Part shown: piece after piece, positions 22,721 to 31,129 of the stretch
How positions within the stretch are numbered: position 1 is the stretch's first letter
How the letters are laid out: the number at the start of each line of letters is the position of its first letter
DNA from: Bradyrhizobium sp.
Lineage (GTDB): Bacteria; Pseudomonadota; Alphaproteobacteria; Rhizobiales; Xanthobacteraceae
Length of the DNA: 64,000 nucleotides
Reading direction: 5' to 3'
Assembly (NCBI RefSeq): GCF_016219575.1
Contig: NZ_JACRMG010000039.1
Coordinates: forward strand, 49,189 to 113,188
The notes under the pieces: model-generated
What the model was told of the DNA's origin: nothing
Seen by the model: only the letters and a program-made list of their open reading frames with translations
Database searches by the model: none
Program-made: the position numbers and the translations under genes

Positions 22721-23185
22721 ATGCCGGCTCCGATCATCCGCCCTGCGCTGCCGCGCGAATATGACGAGGTCGCCCGCGTCTGGATGGAGAGCTGGGTCTC
22801 CACCGGACTTGCGGAGGCCAGCAACTTCCTGCTCGCCAATCTGCGCGCGCGCGTCCGTCAGGAAATCGAGGGCGGCTGGAGCCTGTTCGTCGCCGACGAC
22901 AGCGGCATTCTTGCCGCGATGCTGGCGCTGCATCTGCCGGACAGATATCTCGACCAGCTGTTCGTCGCGCCGGAATATCAGGGCAAGGGCGTCGGCCGGC
23001 AGCTGCTTGCCTTCACGCGGCAACAATTGCCTGACGAAATCTGGCTGCGCTGCGTACGCGAGAACGAAAAGGCCTGGCGCTGGTACGAGCGCGAGGGATT
23101 TGTCCACGAAAAGGAAGAGGTCGCGAGCGCGACGGGATTCATGATGAAATATTATCGATGGAAGAATGAGGAAACGGTCCGATGA
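22721..23185 (+). CDS. GNAT-family N-acetyltransferase
   Basis: A 154-residue acetyl-CoA-dependent acyltransferase of the GCN5 superfamily. Motif A for coenzyme A binding is clear (LFVAPEYQGKGVGRQLL), followed by motif B with the ENEKAWRWYEREGF helix. The substrate is unknown. The track starts at a non-ATG codon 14 residues upstream; the ATG at 22721 (MPAPIIRPALPREY) starts right at the first strand of the fold. Its stop overlaps the start of the glutathione transferase gene by 4 bp, so the two are co-transcribed. Confidence 0.85.
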   Translation: MPAPIIRPALPREYDEVARVWMESWVSTGLAEASNFLLANLRARVRQEIEGGWSLFVADDSGILAAMLALHLPDRYLDQLFVAPEYQGKGVGRQLLAFTRQQLPDEIWLRCVRENEKAWRWYEREGFVHEKEEVASATGFMMKYYRWKNEETVR

Positions 23186-23778
23186 TGAAACTCTACTGGT
23201 CGCCGCGTTCGCGCTCGTTCACCGCGCTCTGGCTGATGGAAGAAGCCGGCGTGCCTTACGAGCGCGTGCTGACCGATATTGCCACCGGCGCGCAGCGCAC
23301 GCCGGAATATCTCGCGATCAACCCGATGGGCAAGGTGCCGGCGCTGCAGGACGGAGATGCGACGCTGGCTGAAGCCGCCGCGATCTGCGCCTATGTCGCC
23401 GAGCGCTGCCCGGAGGCGAAGCTCGCACCGCCCGTCGGCGAACCGTCGCGCGCGAAATATCTCTACTGGTTGTTCTTCGGCCCGAGCTGCATCGAGCCTG
23501 CGATCGTGCAGCTTGCCACCAAGATCGAGATGAACCCGGTCGCCGCCGGCTGGGGCGATGCGCAGCGGGTGGTCGACGTTCTCGATGCCGCCCTGCAGAA
23601 GGGACCGTGGCTGCTTGGGGAGAATTTCTCCGCCGCCGACATCGTGATCGGCTCGGGCCTGAATTTCGGCGTGCGGCTGTTCAAGATGATCCCGTCGCGG
23701 CCGTCGTTCGACGCCTACATCGCGCGCTGCATGGCGCGCCCGGCGTTCCAGCGCGCGGAGAAGATCGCGGCGGGCTAG
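23182..23778 (+). CDS. Glutathione S-transferase family protein
   Basis: A 198-residue GST with an N-terminal thioredoxin-like domain (1-80; LYWSPRSRSFTALWLMEEAG, then NPMGKVPALQDGDATLAEAAAI with the cis-Pro and the glutathione-binding acidic/Ser pair) and a helical C-terminal domain with the N-capping motif FSAADIVIGSGL. It may detoxify electrophiles or peroxides, which fits the oxidative-defence neighbours. The exact class is not clear. Its stop overlaps the fabI stop on the other strand by 4 bp. Confidence 0.88.
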   Translation: MMKLYWSPRSRSFTALWLMEEAGVPYERVLTDIATGAQRTPEYLAINPMGKVPALQDGDATLAEAAAICAYVAERCPEAKLAPPVGEPSRAKYLYWLFFGPSCIEPAIVQLATKIEMNPVAAGWGDAQRVVDVLDAALQKGPWLLGENFSAADIVIGSGLNFGVRLFKMIPSRPSFDAYIARCMARPAFQRAEKIAAG

Positions 23779-24581
23779 TCCTTCTCGGGCTTCAGCGTTT
23801 CCGGCCGCGGCATCGAGATGATGTTGTAGCCGGAATCGACGTAATGCACTTCGCCGGTGACGCCGCCGGAGAGGCCCGACAACAGGTACAGCGCCGAGCC
23901 GCCGAGTTCCTCCAGCGTCACGCCGCGACCGAGCGGCGAGTTCTTCTGCTGGAAGGCGAACATGGCGCGCGCGTCGCCGATGCCGGAGCCGGCGAGCGTG
24001 CGGATCGGACCTGCGGAGAGCGCATTGATGCGAATGTTGCGCGGGCCGAAATCGGACGCGAGGTAGCGCACGGAAGCCTCGAGCGCCGCCTTGGCCACGC
24101 CCATGACATTGTAGTTCGGCATCACCCGCATCGAGCCGCCGAAGGTGAGCGTGATCATGGTGCCGCCGGATTCCGGCATCAGCTCGGCCGCGCGTTTGGC
24201 CAGCTCCGTGAAGGAGAAGCAGGAAATCACCATGGTGCGCGAGAAATTCGCGCGCGTGGTGTCGGCGTAACGTCCCTTCAGCTCGTTCTTGTCGGAGAAG
24301 CCGATGGCGTGGACGAGGAAATCGAGGCCGCCCCATTTGGCGCGCAGCGCGGCGAATACCGCATCGACGCTGGCGATGTCCTCGACGTCACAGGGCAGGA
24401 CGGTGTCGACCTTGAGCTCTTCGGCGAGCGGCTTGACGCGCTTGCCCAGCGCCTCGCCCTGATAGGTGAAGGCAAGCTCCGCGCCCTGGGCCTTGAGTGC
24501 CTGGGCGATGCCCCAGGCGATGGAATGATCATTGGCAATGCCCATGATCAGACCGCGTTTTCCCTGCATCAGGCCCGTCAT
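23775..24581 (-). CDS. fabI: Enoyl-[acyl-carrier-protein] reductase (NADH)
   Basis: FabI carries out the last reduction of each fatty-acid elongation cycle and is the triclosan target. The 268-residue short-chain dehydrogenase-like protein has the divergent nucleotide loop GIANDHSIAWGIA, the active-site Tyr-x6-Lys (YNVMGVAK) and LSAGPIRTLAGSGI. The track start (GTG) lies 6 bp upstream; the ATG at 24581 preceded by GGAG was preferred. It is transcribed after fabA and fabB, with a palindromic repeat in the gap. Confidence 0.96.
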   Translation of the reverse strand: MTGLMQGKRGLIMGIANDHSIAWGIAQALKAQGAELAFTYQGEALGKRVKPLAEELKVDTVLPCDVEDIASVDAVFAALRAKWGGLDFLVHAIGFSDKNELKGRYADTTRANFSRTMVISCFSFTELAKRAAELMPESGGTMITLTFGGSMRVMPNYNVMGVAKAALEASVRYLASDFGPRNIRINALSAGPIRTLAGSGIGDARAMFAFQQKNSPLGRGVTLEELGGSALYLLSGLSGGVTGEVHYVDSGYNIISMPRPETLKPEKD

Positions 24582-24600
24582 TGTCACCTACTCCATTTAC

Positions 24601-24713
24601 GTCAGGCCCGGGCAAAAGCGCGAAGCGCGTCTTCGCGCCAGATGTCCCGGGCATCCACGGCTTTCTAGCCTAGTACCAAGACGTGGATGGCCGGGACAAG
24701 CCCGGCCATGACG
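24601..24713. repeat. GTCATG-family palindromic repeat with inserted segment
   Basis: The right half (ACGTGGATGGCCGGGACAAG, then CCCGGCCATGAC) is a full arm of the family. The left half begins GTCAGGCCCGGGC and is interrupted by about 25 bp containing its own small dyad (GCGCGAAGCGCGTCTTCGCGC) before resuming as TGTCCCGGGCATCCACG. It lies inside the fabB-fabI intergenic region, so it would be transcribed. Confidence 0.75.
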
Positions 24714-24746
24714 ACACAACTCAAATTATTCCACGCACGAAGAACG

Positions 24747-25970
24747 TCACGCATCCATCCGCTTGAACACCAGCGTGGCGTTGGTGCCGCCGAAGCCGAA
24801 GGAGTTCGACAGCACCGTGCCGAGCCTGGCATTGTCGATGCGCTTGCGCACGATCGGCATGTCGGCAAACACCGGATCGAGCTCGCTGATGTGGGCGCTT
24901 TCGCAGACGAAACCGTTGTTCATCATCAATAGCGAGTAGATCGCTTCCTGCACGCCCGTGGCGCCGAGCGAGTGGCCGGTGAGCGCCTTGGTCGCCGAGA
25001 TCGGCGGGCACTTGTCGCCGGTGCCGAACACCTTGCGGATCGCCTCGATCTCCGGGGGATCGCCGGCCGGCGTCGAAGTGGCGTGCGGGTTGATGTAATC
25101 GACCGGCGTCTTCACGGTCGCCAGCGCCATGCGCATGCAGCGCTCGGCGCCTTCGCCGGACGGCGCCACCATGTCATAGCCGTCGGAGGTCGCGCCGTAA
25201 CCGACCACCTCGCCATAGATGCGCGCGCCGCGCGCCTTGGCGTGCTCGAGCTCTTCCAGAACGACAACACCGGCGCCGCCGGCGATGACGAAACCGTCGC
25301 GGCTGACGTCGTAAGGACGCGAGGCGGTGGCGGGCGTGTCGTTGTATTTCGAGGACATCGCGCCCATGGCGTCGAACAGCACCGACAGCGACCAGTCGAG
25401 CTCCTCGCAACCGCCGGCGAAGATGACATCCTGCTTGCCCATCTGGATCGTCTCATAGGCATTGCCGATGCAATGGTTCGACGTCGCGCAGGCCGACGAG
25501 ATCGAATAGTTCACGCCCTTGATCTTGAACCAGGTGGCGAGCGTCGCCGATGCGGTCGACGACATCGCCTTCGGCACCGCAAAGGGGCCGACCCGCTTGG
25601 GGCCCTTGGTGCGCGTAATGTCGGCGGCTTCGACGATGGTCCGCGCGGACGGCCCGCCCGAACCCATGATGATGCCGGTGCGGATGTTGGAGACTTCGGA
25701 CGGCTCGAGACCGGAATCCTGGATCGACTGCTCCATCGCGATGTGATTCCAGCCCGCGCCATCGGCGAGGAAGCGCATGGCGCGGCGGTCGATCACGTCG
25801 GAGGGATTGAGCGTCGGTGCGCCCTGCACCTGCGAACGGAAGCCAAGCTCCTTGTATTTCGAAGCATGGGTGATGCCGGACTTTGCCTCATGCAGGCTCG
25901 ACAGCACTTCCTGGGTGTTGTTTCCGATGGACGAGACGATGCCCATCCCCGTGATGACAACCCGCCTCAT
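24747..25970 (-). CDS. fabB: Beta-ketoacyl-ACP synthase I
   Basis: FabB condenses malonyl-ACP with growing, including unsaturated, acyl chains. The 407-residue thiolase-fold enzyme shows the nucleophile in [11 protein letters not shown], the first active-site His in [11 protein letters not shown], and the second in [15 protein letters not shown], so the Cys-His-His triad is complete. The start at 25970 ([16 protein letters not shown]) follows GAGGCGAAC and is 8 codons inside the track frame. Being next to fabA supports FabB over FabF. It begins 51 bp after the fabA stop. Confidence 0.95.
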   Translation of the reverse strand: MRRVVITGMGIVSSIGNNTQEVLSSLHEAKSGITHASKYKELGFRSQVQGAPTLNPSDVIDRRAMRFLADGAGWNHIAMEQSIQDSGLEPSEVSNIRTGIIMGSGGPSARTIVEAADITRTKGPKRVGPFAVPKAMSSTASATLATWFKIKGVNYSISSACATSNHCIGNAYETIQMGKQDVIFAGGCEELDWSLSVLFDAMGAMSSKYNDTPATASRPYDVSRDGFVIAGGAGVVVLEELEHAKARGARIYGEVVGYGATSDGYDMVAPSGEGAERCMRMALATVKTPVDYINPHATSTPAGDPPEIEAIRKVFGTGDKCPPISATKALTGHSLGATGVQEAIYSLLMMNNGFVCESAHISELDPVFADMPIVRKRIDNARLGTVLSNSFGFGGTNATLVFKRMDA

Positions 25971-26021
25971 GTTCGCCTCGCCCTGTCCGTTCATCCTTGG
26001 TGTGATAGCTTGCAGACAAGT

Positions 26022-26546
26022 TCAATTGCCGGGCTGCGTGCCCTGCCTGAACAGTCCGACCTTCAGGTCCTTCGCGCGATAGATAATCTCGCCGTCCATG
26101 GAAAGCCACCCGTCGGCAATGCCGAGCACCAGCTTTCCACGCATCACACGCTTGATATCCGTCTGGTAGACGACCTTTTTGGCGTGCGGCAGGACCTGGC
26201 CGGAGAACTTCAGCTCGCTCAGCCCCAGTGCCCGGCCACGGCCCTCGCCGCCGATCCAGCCGAGGTAGAACCCAACCATCTGCCACAGGGCGTCGAGCCC
26301 CAGGCAGCCCGGCATGACCGGGTCGTTCTTGAAATGGCAGCCGAAAAACCAGAGATCCGGCTTCACATCGAGCTCAGCGCGGACCAGGCCCTTGCCATAT
26401 TCGCCACCGGTATCGGTGATCTCGCTGATGCGGTCGAACATCAGCATCGGCGGCAGCGGCAACTGGGCATTGCCGGGACCGAACAATTCGCCTCGGCCGC
26501 AGGCCAGCAAATCCTCATACTCATAGCCGTTGCGCCGATTGAGCAT
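26022..26546 (-). CDS. fabA: 3-hydroxydecanoyl-ACP dehydratase/isomerase
   Basis: FabA dehydrates 3-hydroxydecanoyl-ACP and isomerises the product to the cis-3 form, the branch point for unsaturated fatty acids. The 174-residue hotdog-fold protein has the catalytic His and Asp in [22 protein letters not shown]. The ORF track extends 75 codons upstream without family features; the ATG at 26546 ([14 protein letters not shown]) gives the usual length and start. First gene of fabA-fabB-fabI and divergent from irr. Confidence 0.96.
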   Translation of the reverse strand: MLNRRNGYEYEDLLACGRGELFGPGNAQLPLPPMLMFDRISEITDTGGEYGKGLVRAELDVKPDLWFFGCHFKNDPVMPGCLGLDALWQMVGFYLGWIGGEGRGRALGLSELKFSGQVLPHAKKVVYQTDIKRVMRGKLVLGIADGWLSMDGEIIYRAKDLKVGLFRQGTQPGN

Positions 26547-26811
26547 CGTATCAAGAACCTCTCGAATTCCGGATTGCGCGTTTTGGGCGGGGATAGCAAC
26601 CCCGCGGGCGACGCACACCGTCCCCAGGCAAGCCGCGCAGGCGCTGATGCCCTGCAGGAACCGGCATTGGCCAATGCTGAAATCGCATGGCTCGGATCGG
26701 GGCGCTCTGTAACATGCCATCCACAGGCGGCAAAGCGCCGATGCGGGGTAAATCGCCGCGCCGGCCTGCAACGTTCCGCTTAACCTTGGTCAAGTTCTAG
26801 TTGCGAAAAAC

Positions 26812-26850
26812 TTGCATCTGAGGCGTTTCCCTCTATATTCCAGCAGAATA
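26812..26850 (+). promoter_or_regulatory. Predicted irr promoter with overlapping operator-like dyad
   Basis: TTGCAT (26812-26817) and TATATT (26834-26839) are 16 bp apart. TGCATC at 26813-26818 matches the hexamer reported for Fur binding at the B. japonicum irr promoter, although only one clear copy is seen. A dyad TATTC-CAGCA-GAATA (26836-26850) overlaps the -10 box. The rest of the 333-bp fabA-irr gap shows no other strong signal. Confidence 0.55.
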
Positions 26851-26879
26851 GAGCTGGAAGTACGAGTACGGGCCCGACC

Positions 26880-27374
26880 TTGGATATCAACGACGCAACG
26901 ACCCGCAACGACGATGCGGACAACATGGCGGTACGCCCGGCCGGACATCAACCCGCGCTGACCGGTTGCCCGTGGCATGACGTCAACGAAATGCTGCAGG
27001 CCGCTGGATTGCGCCCTACGCGGCAGCGCATGGCCTTGGGCTGGCTGCTGTTCGGCAAGGGCGCGCGGCACCTCACCGCGGAAATGCTTTACGAGGAAGC
27101 GACGCTGGCCAAGGTGCCGGTGTCGCTGGCAACCGTCTACAACACGCTCAACCAGCTCACCGATGCGGGTTTGCTGCGCCAGGTCAGCGTCGACGGCACG
27201 AAAACCTATTTCGACACCAATGTGACGGCGCACCACCATTTCTATCTCGAGAACAATCACGAGCTGGTCGATATCCCCGACCCCCATCTCGTGCTCTCGA
27301 AGATGCCCGACGTGCCCGAGGGCTACGAAATCGCCCGCGTCGACATGGTCGTGCGCCTGCGCAAGAAGCGCTGA
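26880..27374 (+). CDS. irr: Iron response regulator Irr (Fur family)
   Basis: Irr represses or activates iron and haem genes when iron is low and is destabilised by haem. The 164-residue Fur-like protein has a winged helix (about 35-105; GLRPTRQRMALGWLLFGKGA, SLATVYNTLNQLTDAGLL), the N-terminal haem-regulatory motif TGCPWHDV and the second haem-binding histidine run AHHHFY. Both haem sites of the Bradyrhizobium type are therefore present. The start is uncertain: TTG at 26880 gives the family length, while ATG at 26925 would still keep the GCP motif. Divergent from fabA. Confidence 0.94.
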   Translation: MDINDATTRNDDADNMAVRPAGHQPALTGCPWHDVNEMLQAAGLRPTRQRMALGWLLFGKGARHLTAEMLYEEATLAKVPVSLATVYNTLNQLTDAGLLRQVSVDGTKTYFDTNVTAHHHFYLENNHELVDIPDPHLVLSKMPDVPEGYEIARVDMVVRLRKKR

Positions 27375-27400
27375 GATCTAAGCCAAGCTGTTAGAGTTTC

Positions 27401-27487
27401 GTCATGGCCGGGCTTGTCCCGGCCATCCATGTTCTTGAGCTGCGAAAAAAGAAAGACGTGGATGCCCGGGACAAGCCCGGGCATGAC
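27401..27487. repeat. GTCATG-family palindromic repeat between convergent genes
   Basis: Arms GTCATGGCCGGGCTTGTCCC and GGGACAAGCCCGGGCATGAC are inverted around a variable purine-rich centre (GCGAAAAAAGAAAG). It separates irr from the oppositely oriented SH3 gene. Confidence 0.85.
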
Positions 27488-27517
27488 GACGTCAACTTGT
27501 CCCGCAACTCGCGGGGA

Positions 27518-28042
27518 CTATTCCACCTTCTCGTCGGCGTAGACGCCCCAGAGACGCTGCTGCTCGATCCAGCCGTCAAAGCCGCTGCCGGTGACACGGC
27601 ACCAGCCGTTCGTGCATTTCTTCACCTGCGCGACGACGCCGGCCTGCAGCTTTGCCGCAATCGCGCTTGCGGGATCGGCGCGGTCATAGAGCGGCGCGAG
27701 TTCGTTCTTGCTCTTCATGGTGACGACGGCGGTGCGGCGGCCCGACAGCATGGAGTGATAGACCCAGCCTTCCGAGCCTTCGGAATCGCGCACCCGGCGC
27801 CAGTTCTCGAATTCGGCGGTGATCTCCACCGGCAGGCCCGCGCGGGTATAGATCCAGGCCACGTCATTGTCCTTGGTCGGGCCGGCCCTGACATTCACGT
27901 GATCCGACTTGAGGCTGACATAGCGCGGAACGGGCAGCCCGCTGGTGGCCGCCGCCGAATCCTTGGCCGCATGACCCGTGCCGGGGACAGCTCCCAGCAT
28001 CGCCGCCAGCACCACCACCGCACCGAAACGCCCCAACCCCAT
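27518..28042 (-). CDS. Exported SH3-domain protein
   Basis: A 174-residue protein with an N-terminal Sec signal peptide (VVVLAAMLGAVPGTGHA) and two SH3-like bacterial domains (about 40-105, SLKSDHVNVRAGPTKDNDVAW...WRRVRDSEGSEGWV; and about 110-170, GVVAQVKKCTNGWCRV...GWIEQQRLWGVY). Such SH3_3 or SH3_4 proteins are thought to bind cell-wall or protein ligands in the periplasm, but no function is established. The ATG at 28042 follows AGGAGACGAGTTG; the track starts one TTG codon earlier. Confidence 0.82.
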   Translation of the reverse strand: MGLGRFGAVVVLAAMLGAVPGTGHAAKDSAAATSGLPVPRYVSLKSDHVNVRAGPTKDNDVAWIYTRAGLPVEITAEFENWRRVRDSEGSEGWVYHSMLSGRRTAVVTMKSKNELAPLYDRADPASAIAAKLQAGVVAQVKKCTNGWCRVTGSGFDGWIEQQRLWGVYADEKVE

Positions 28043-28361
28043 CAACTCGTCTCCTGTCGAGAACGCGACAGGCTCAACTTCCCGGAGCTGAACCCGCTCG
28101 TCTTACGCCAACACCCCAAATCCCTGTGCAGTTGCGGAATCGCCTCGGCTTGCAGTTCCTTGGTTCTTGTCTTGGCCCGGCCTTCTGCTAGAGAGGACGG
28201 AACGCAAGAAGAGCCGAATTTTCCCGGGGAAAACCGGGTTAAATGTCGGGGAACCCAAGGAAACGCCGGGGACCGCACTGCAAGATTGCAGTGTCGAACA
28301 CCCGGGTTAATGAGGTCTGAACGGCAGGCTTTTGTTAAGCTCAGCCTCATGAAAGCAGGAA
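28043..28361. other. Intergenic leader upstream of the 2-hydroxyacid dehydrogenase
   Basis: A 319-bp divergent gap. It contains a perfect 8-bp hairpin CACTGCAA/TTGCAGTG (28276-28293), a direct repeat of CCGGGTTAA (near 28235 and 28302), and several GGGGA runs (near 28217, 28248 and 28268). No known riboswitch class was recognised and no T-run follows the hairpin. Confidence 0.4.
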
Positions 28362-29363
28362 ATGTCGGTTAAGAAAAAGCCTCTCGTCGTCGTCACGCGC
28401 AAGCTGCCGGACTCCATCGAGACCCGGATGCGCGAGCTGTTCGACGCGAAGCTCAATCTCGACGACACCCCGATGACGTCCGAGCAGATCGCCGAAGCCG
28501 TGTGCACCGCCGACGTGCTGGTGCCGACCGTTACCGACGAGATCAAGGAAGACGTATTGAAGCAGCCTGACTGCAAGCTCAGGCTGATCGCCAATTTCGG
28601 CAATGGCGTCGACAATATCGACGTCGCCGCCGCGCATGCCCGCGGCATCACGGTGACCAATACGCCGAAGGTGCTCACCGAAGATACCGCCGACATGACC
28701 ATGGCGCTGATCCTGGCGGTGCCGCGGCGGATGATCGAGGGCGCTTCCATCCTCACCGAAGGCAAGAACTGGGCGGGCTGGTCGCCGACCTGGATGCTCG
28801 GCCACCGCATCGGCGGCAAGCGCCTCGGCATTGTCGGCATGGGCCGGATTGGACAAGCCGTAGCGCGCCGCGCGCGGGCCTTCGGCCTGCAGATCCACTA
28901 CCACAACCGCCGTCCGGTGGCGCCGCAGATCGCCGAGGAGTTGGGCGCGACCTATTGGGAAAGCCTCGACCAGATGCTGGCGCGGATGGACATCATCTCG
29001 GTGAACTGTCCGCATACGCCGGCGACCTATCATCTGTTGTCGGCGCGGCGGCTGAAGCTGATGCGCAGGGAAGCCTATATCGTCAACACCGCGCGCGGCG
29101 GGGTGATCGACGAAGACGCCATGGTCAAGCTGATCGAATCCGGCGAGATCGGCGGCGCCGGCCTCGACGTCTACGAGCACGAACCCCTGGTGAATCCGAA
29201 GCTGGTGCGGCTCGGCAAGGCCGGCAAGGTGACGCTGCTGCCGCATATGGGCTCGGCCACCATCGAAGGCCGCGTCGACATGGGCGAGAAGGTGATCATC
29301 AACATCCGGACCTTCCTCGACAACCACAAGCCGCCGGATCGCGTGCTGCCCAGCATGCTCTGA
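28362..29363 (+). CDS. D-isomer-specific 2-hydroxyacid dehydrogenase (glyoxylate reductase-like)
   Basis: A 333-residue NAD(P)-dependent dehydrogenase. The Rossmann loop GIVGMGRIGQAVARRA, the catalytic Arg in VNTARGGVIDE, the Glu in YEHEP and the His in LLPHMGSAT are all present. Best guesses for the substrate are glyoxylate or hydroxypyruvate, but family members overlap widely. The ATG is preceded by AGCAGGAA. In related genomes it lies near the same SH3 protein and irr, and no operon partner is evident here. Confidence 0.88.
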   Translation: MSVKKKPLVVVTRKLPDSIETRMRELFDAKLNLDDTPMTSEQIAEAVCTADVLVPTVTDEIKEDVLKQPDCKLRLIANFGNGVDNIDVAAAHARGITVTNTPKVLTEDTADMTMALILAVPRRMIEGASILTEGKNWAGWSPTWMLGHRIGGKRLGIVGMGRIGQAVARRARAFGLQIHYHNRRPVAPQIAEELGATYWESLDQMLARMDIISVNCPHTPATYHLLSARRLKLMRREAYIVNTARGGVIDEDAMVKLIESGEIGGAGLDVYEHEPLVNPKLVRLGKAGKVTLLPHMGSATIEGRVDMGEKVIINIRTFLDNHKPPDRVLPSML

Positions 29364-29469
29364 GCGCGGCGGCGTGCCGGAACCAAAACCGCGAAAACAA
29401 CCCCATGCAAAGTAGAAATGGGACGCCCTACCGGTTACCTGCTACCGAACATGCGCTGAGCGGAGCGGC

Positions 29470-30168
29470 GTGAGCGAGACCCGCAACGCGCTGCTGGACC
29501 GTCTCGCCGCCACCATTGCGACGTTGCATCCGGACCGGCGCATCCGCGTCGCCATCGATGGCGTCGACGGGGCCGGCAAGACCATGCTGGCGGATGCGCT
29601 GGCGCCGCTGGTCATCGCGAAGGGCCGCGAAGTCATTCGGGCCAGTGTCGATGGCTTCCACAACCCGCGCGCCGTTCGCTATGCGCGCGGGCGTCATTCA
29701 CCCGACGGCTTCTACCTGGATTCCTACGACTACGCCGCGTTTCGCCGCCTGCTGCTCGATCCGCTGGGGTCCGGCAGCTCAGGCAATTACATCGCAAGAC
29801 ATTTCGACCATCGCACCGATCAGCCCGTCGTGCCGCGGCCGCAACAGGCAGCCCAGACGGTCGCGCTGATTGTCGACGGCATCTTCCTGCATCGCACTGA
29901 ATTGCGCGAATGCTGGGATCTCTCGATCTTCCTGCAGGTCGATTTCGCCGTCTCGACGGCGCGCAACGCCGCGCGCGACGGCACACCGGAAGCGCTCGAT
30001 CCCGAGGCCCCGTCCACCCGCCGCTATGTCGGCGGGCAGCAGCGCTATCTCGCCGAATGCAATCCGCAGCAAGCAGCCGATATCGTGATCGACTACAACG
30101 ATCCCGGCGCGCCGAAAATACTGAAGTGGAATTCCCGATCGCTCAGCGATGCCCGCTCAGATCGATGA
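29470..30168 (+). CDS. P-loop kinase of the uridine kinase / phosphoribulokinase-like family
   Basis: A 232-residue P-loop protein with Walker A GVDGAGKT at about residues 35-42, a substrate-binding segment RASVDGFHNPRAVRYARG, and an inserted Ser/Gly-rich loop before LIVDGIFLHRTEL. This order matches uridine kinase-like nucleoside or sugar kinases. The nucleoside specificity is not determinable. The start is GTG after GGAGCGGC. The 3' end overlaps the moeB 3' end on the other strand by 26 bp. Confidence 0.72.
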   Translation: MSETRNALLDRLAATIATLHPDRRIRVAIDGVDGAGKTMLADALAPLVIAKGREVIRASVDGFHNPRAVRYARGRHSPDGFYLDSYDYAAFRRLLLDPLGSGSSGNYIARHFDHRTDQPVVPRPQQAAQTVALIVDGIFLHRTELRECWDLSIFLQVDFAVSTARNAARDGTPEALDPEAPSTRRYVGGQQRYLAECNPQQAADIVIDYNDPGAPKILKWNSRSLSDARSDR

Positions 30169-30943
30169 TACCGGGTGCATCGCCATTGAGCGGGTTTTGC
30201 GGATCGCGCTTGTAGCGCAGCGTCTCGAACCGCATCGACAGCGCATCGACCATCAAGAGGCGGCCGACCAGGCCATCGCCAAAGCCGACGATCTCGCGGA
30301 TCGCCTCCATCGCCATCATCGATCCCAATACGCCGGCGAGCGCACCCATCACGCCGGCCTCCGCACAGGTCGGCACCGTGCCGGCCGGCGGTGGCTCCGG
30401 GAACAGGCAGCGATAGGTCGGGTTCAGCTCGCCTGCCGCATTGCGCTCGTGGGCGCGGATGGTGGTGAGCGAACCGTCGAACATGCCGAGCGCGGCTGTT
30501 ATCAGCGGCTTGGCCGCGAGATAGCAGGCATCGGAAACGAGATAGCGCGTCTCGAAATTGTCTGAGCCGTCGAGCACGAGGTCGTAGCCGCCGATGACGG
30601 CCATGGCGTTGGCGGCGTTGAGCCGGACCGCATGGGATTCGAACAGCACGTGCGGATTGAGCGCGCGGACCTGCTCGGCGGCGCTGTCGACCTTGAGCCG
30701 TCCCACCTCCGGCGTGGTGTGGATGATCTGGCGCTGCAGGTTGGACAGCGAGACCCTGTCGTCGTCGACGACGCCGAGCGTGCCGATTCCGGCTGCGGCC
30801 AGATACATCAGCGCCGGCGCGCCGAGCCCGCCCGCGCCGATCACCAGCACCGAAGCCTCCTTCAGCGCCGTCTGGCCGGGGCCGCCGACCTCGCGCAGCA
30901 CGATGTGGCGGGCGTAGCGTTCGAGTTCCTTGTCGCTCAGCAT
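30143..30943 (-). CDS. moeB: Molybdopterin-synthase adenylyltransferase (MoeB/ThiF family)
   Basis: Adenylates the C-terminal Gly of MoaD (or a ThiS-like carrier) for sulfur transfer in molybdopterin synthesis. The 266-residue E1-like protein has the ATP-binding loop VLVIGAGGLGAPALMYLAAAG, the DDDRVSLSNLQRQI strand, the DGSDNFETRYLV substrate loop and the catalytic cysteine region PTCAEAGVMG. One of the two CXXC zinc motifs of E. coli MoeB is not obvious. The start at 30943 follows GGGGAGAG; the track begins 29 codons upstream. No molybdenum gene is adjacent, so ThiF-type function cannot be excluded. Confidence 0.85.
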   Translation of the reverse strand: MLSDKELERYARHIVLREVGGPGQTALKEASVLVIGAGGLGAPALMYLAAAGIGTLGVVDDDRVSLSNLQRQIIHTTPEVGRLKVDSAAEQVRALNPHVLFESHAVRLNAANAMAVIGGYDLVLDGSDNFETRYLVSDACYLAAKPLITAALGMFDGSLTTIRAHERNAAGELNPTYRCLFPEPPPAGTVPTCAEAGVMGALAGVLGSMMAMEAIREIVGFGDGLVGRLLMVDALSMRFETLRYKRDPQNPLNGDAPGIIDLSGHR

Positions 30944-30954
30944 CCGATCTCTCC

Positions 30955-31067
30955 CCTCATGGTGAGGCTCCGGACGATGCTTGCGCATCGCCTTGAGAAC
31001 CATGAGGCCCCTGTCTCGCCCGTGGCCCATCCTTCGAGACGCGGCCTGACGGCCGCTCCTCAGGATG
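30955..31067. repeat. Two palindromic repeat units, CCTCATGG and CATCCTT types
   Basis: Unit A (30955-31007) has ends CCTCATGG and CCATGAGG. Unit B (31028-31067) has ends CATCCTT and AGGATG around GAGACGCGGCCTGACGGCCGC. Both resemble repeats widespread in Bradyrhizobium. Unit A overlaps the moeB ribosome-binding site. Confidence 0.7.
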
Positions 31068-31129
31068 AGGTCCCGGCCCCTGAACCGGCGTCCGGTTGTT
31101 GCCTGCCAAGCAGATGTGCATAATCGGCC

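Noticed and set aside
26547-26771. 75-codon N-terminal extension of fabA
   Set aside because: The extension is Cys/Ala-rich, has no match to FabA proteins and would overlap the region between divergent promoters; the ATG at 26546 gives the normal length.
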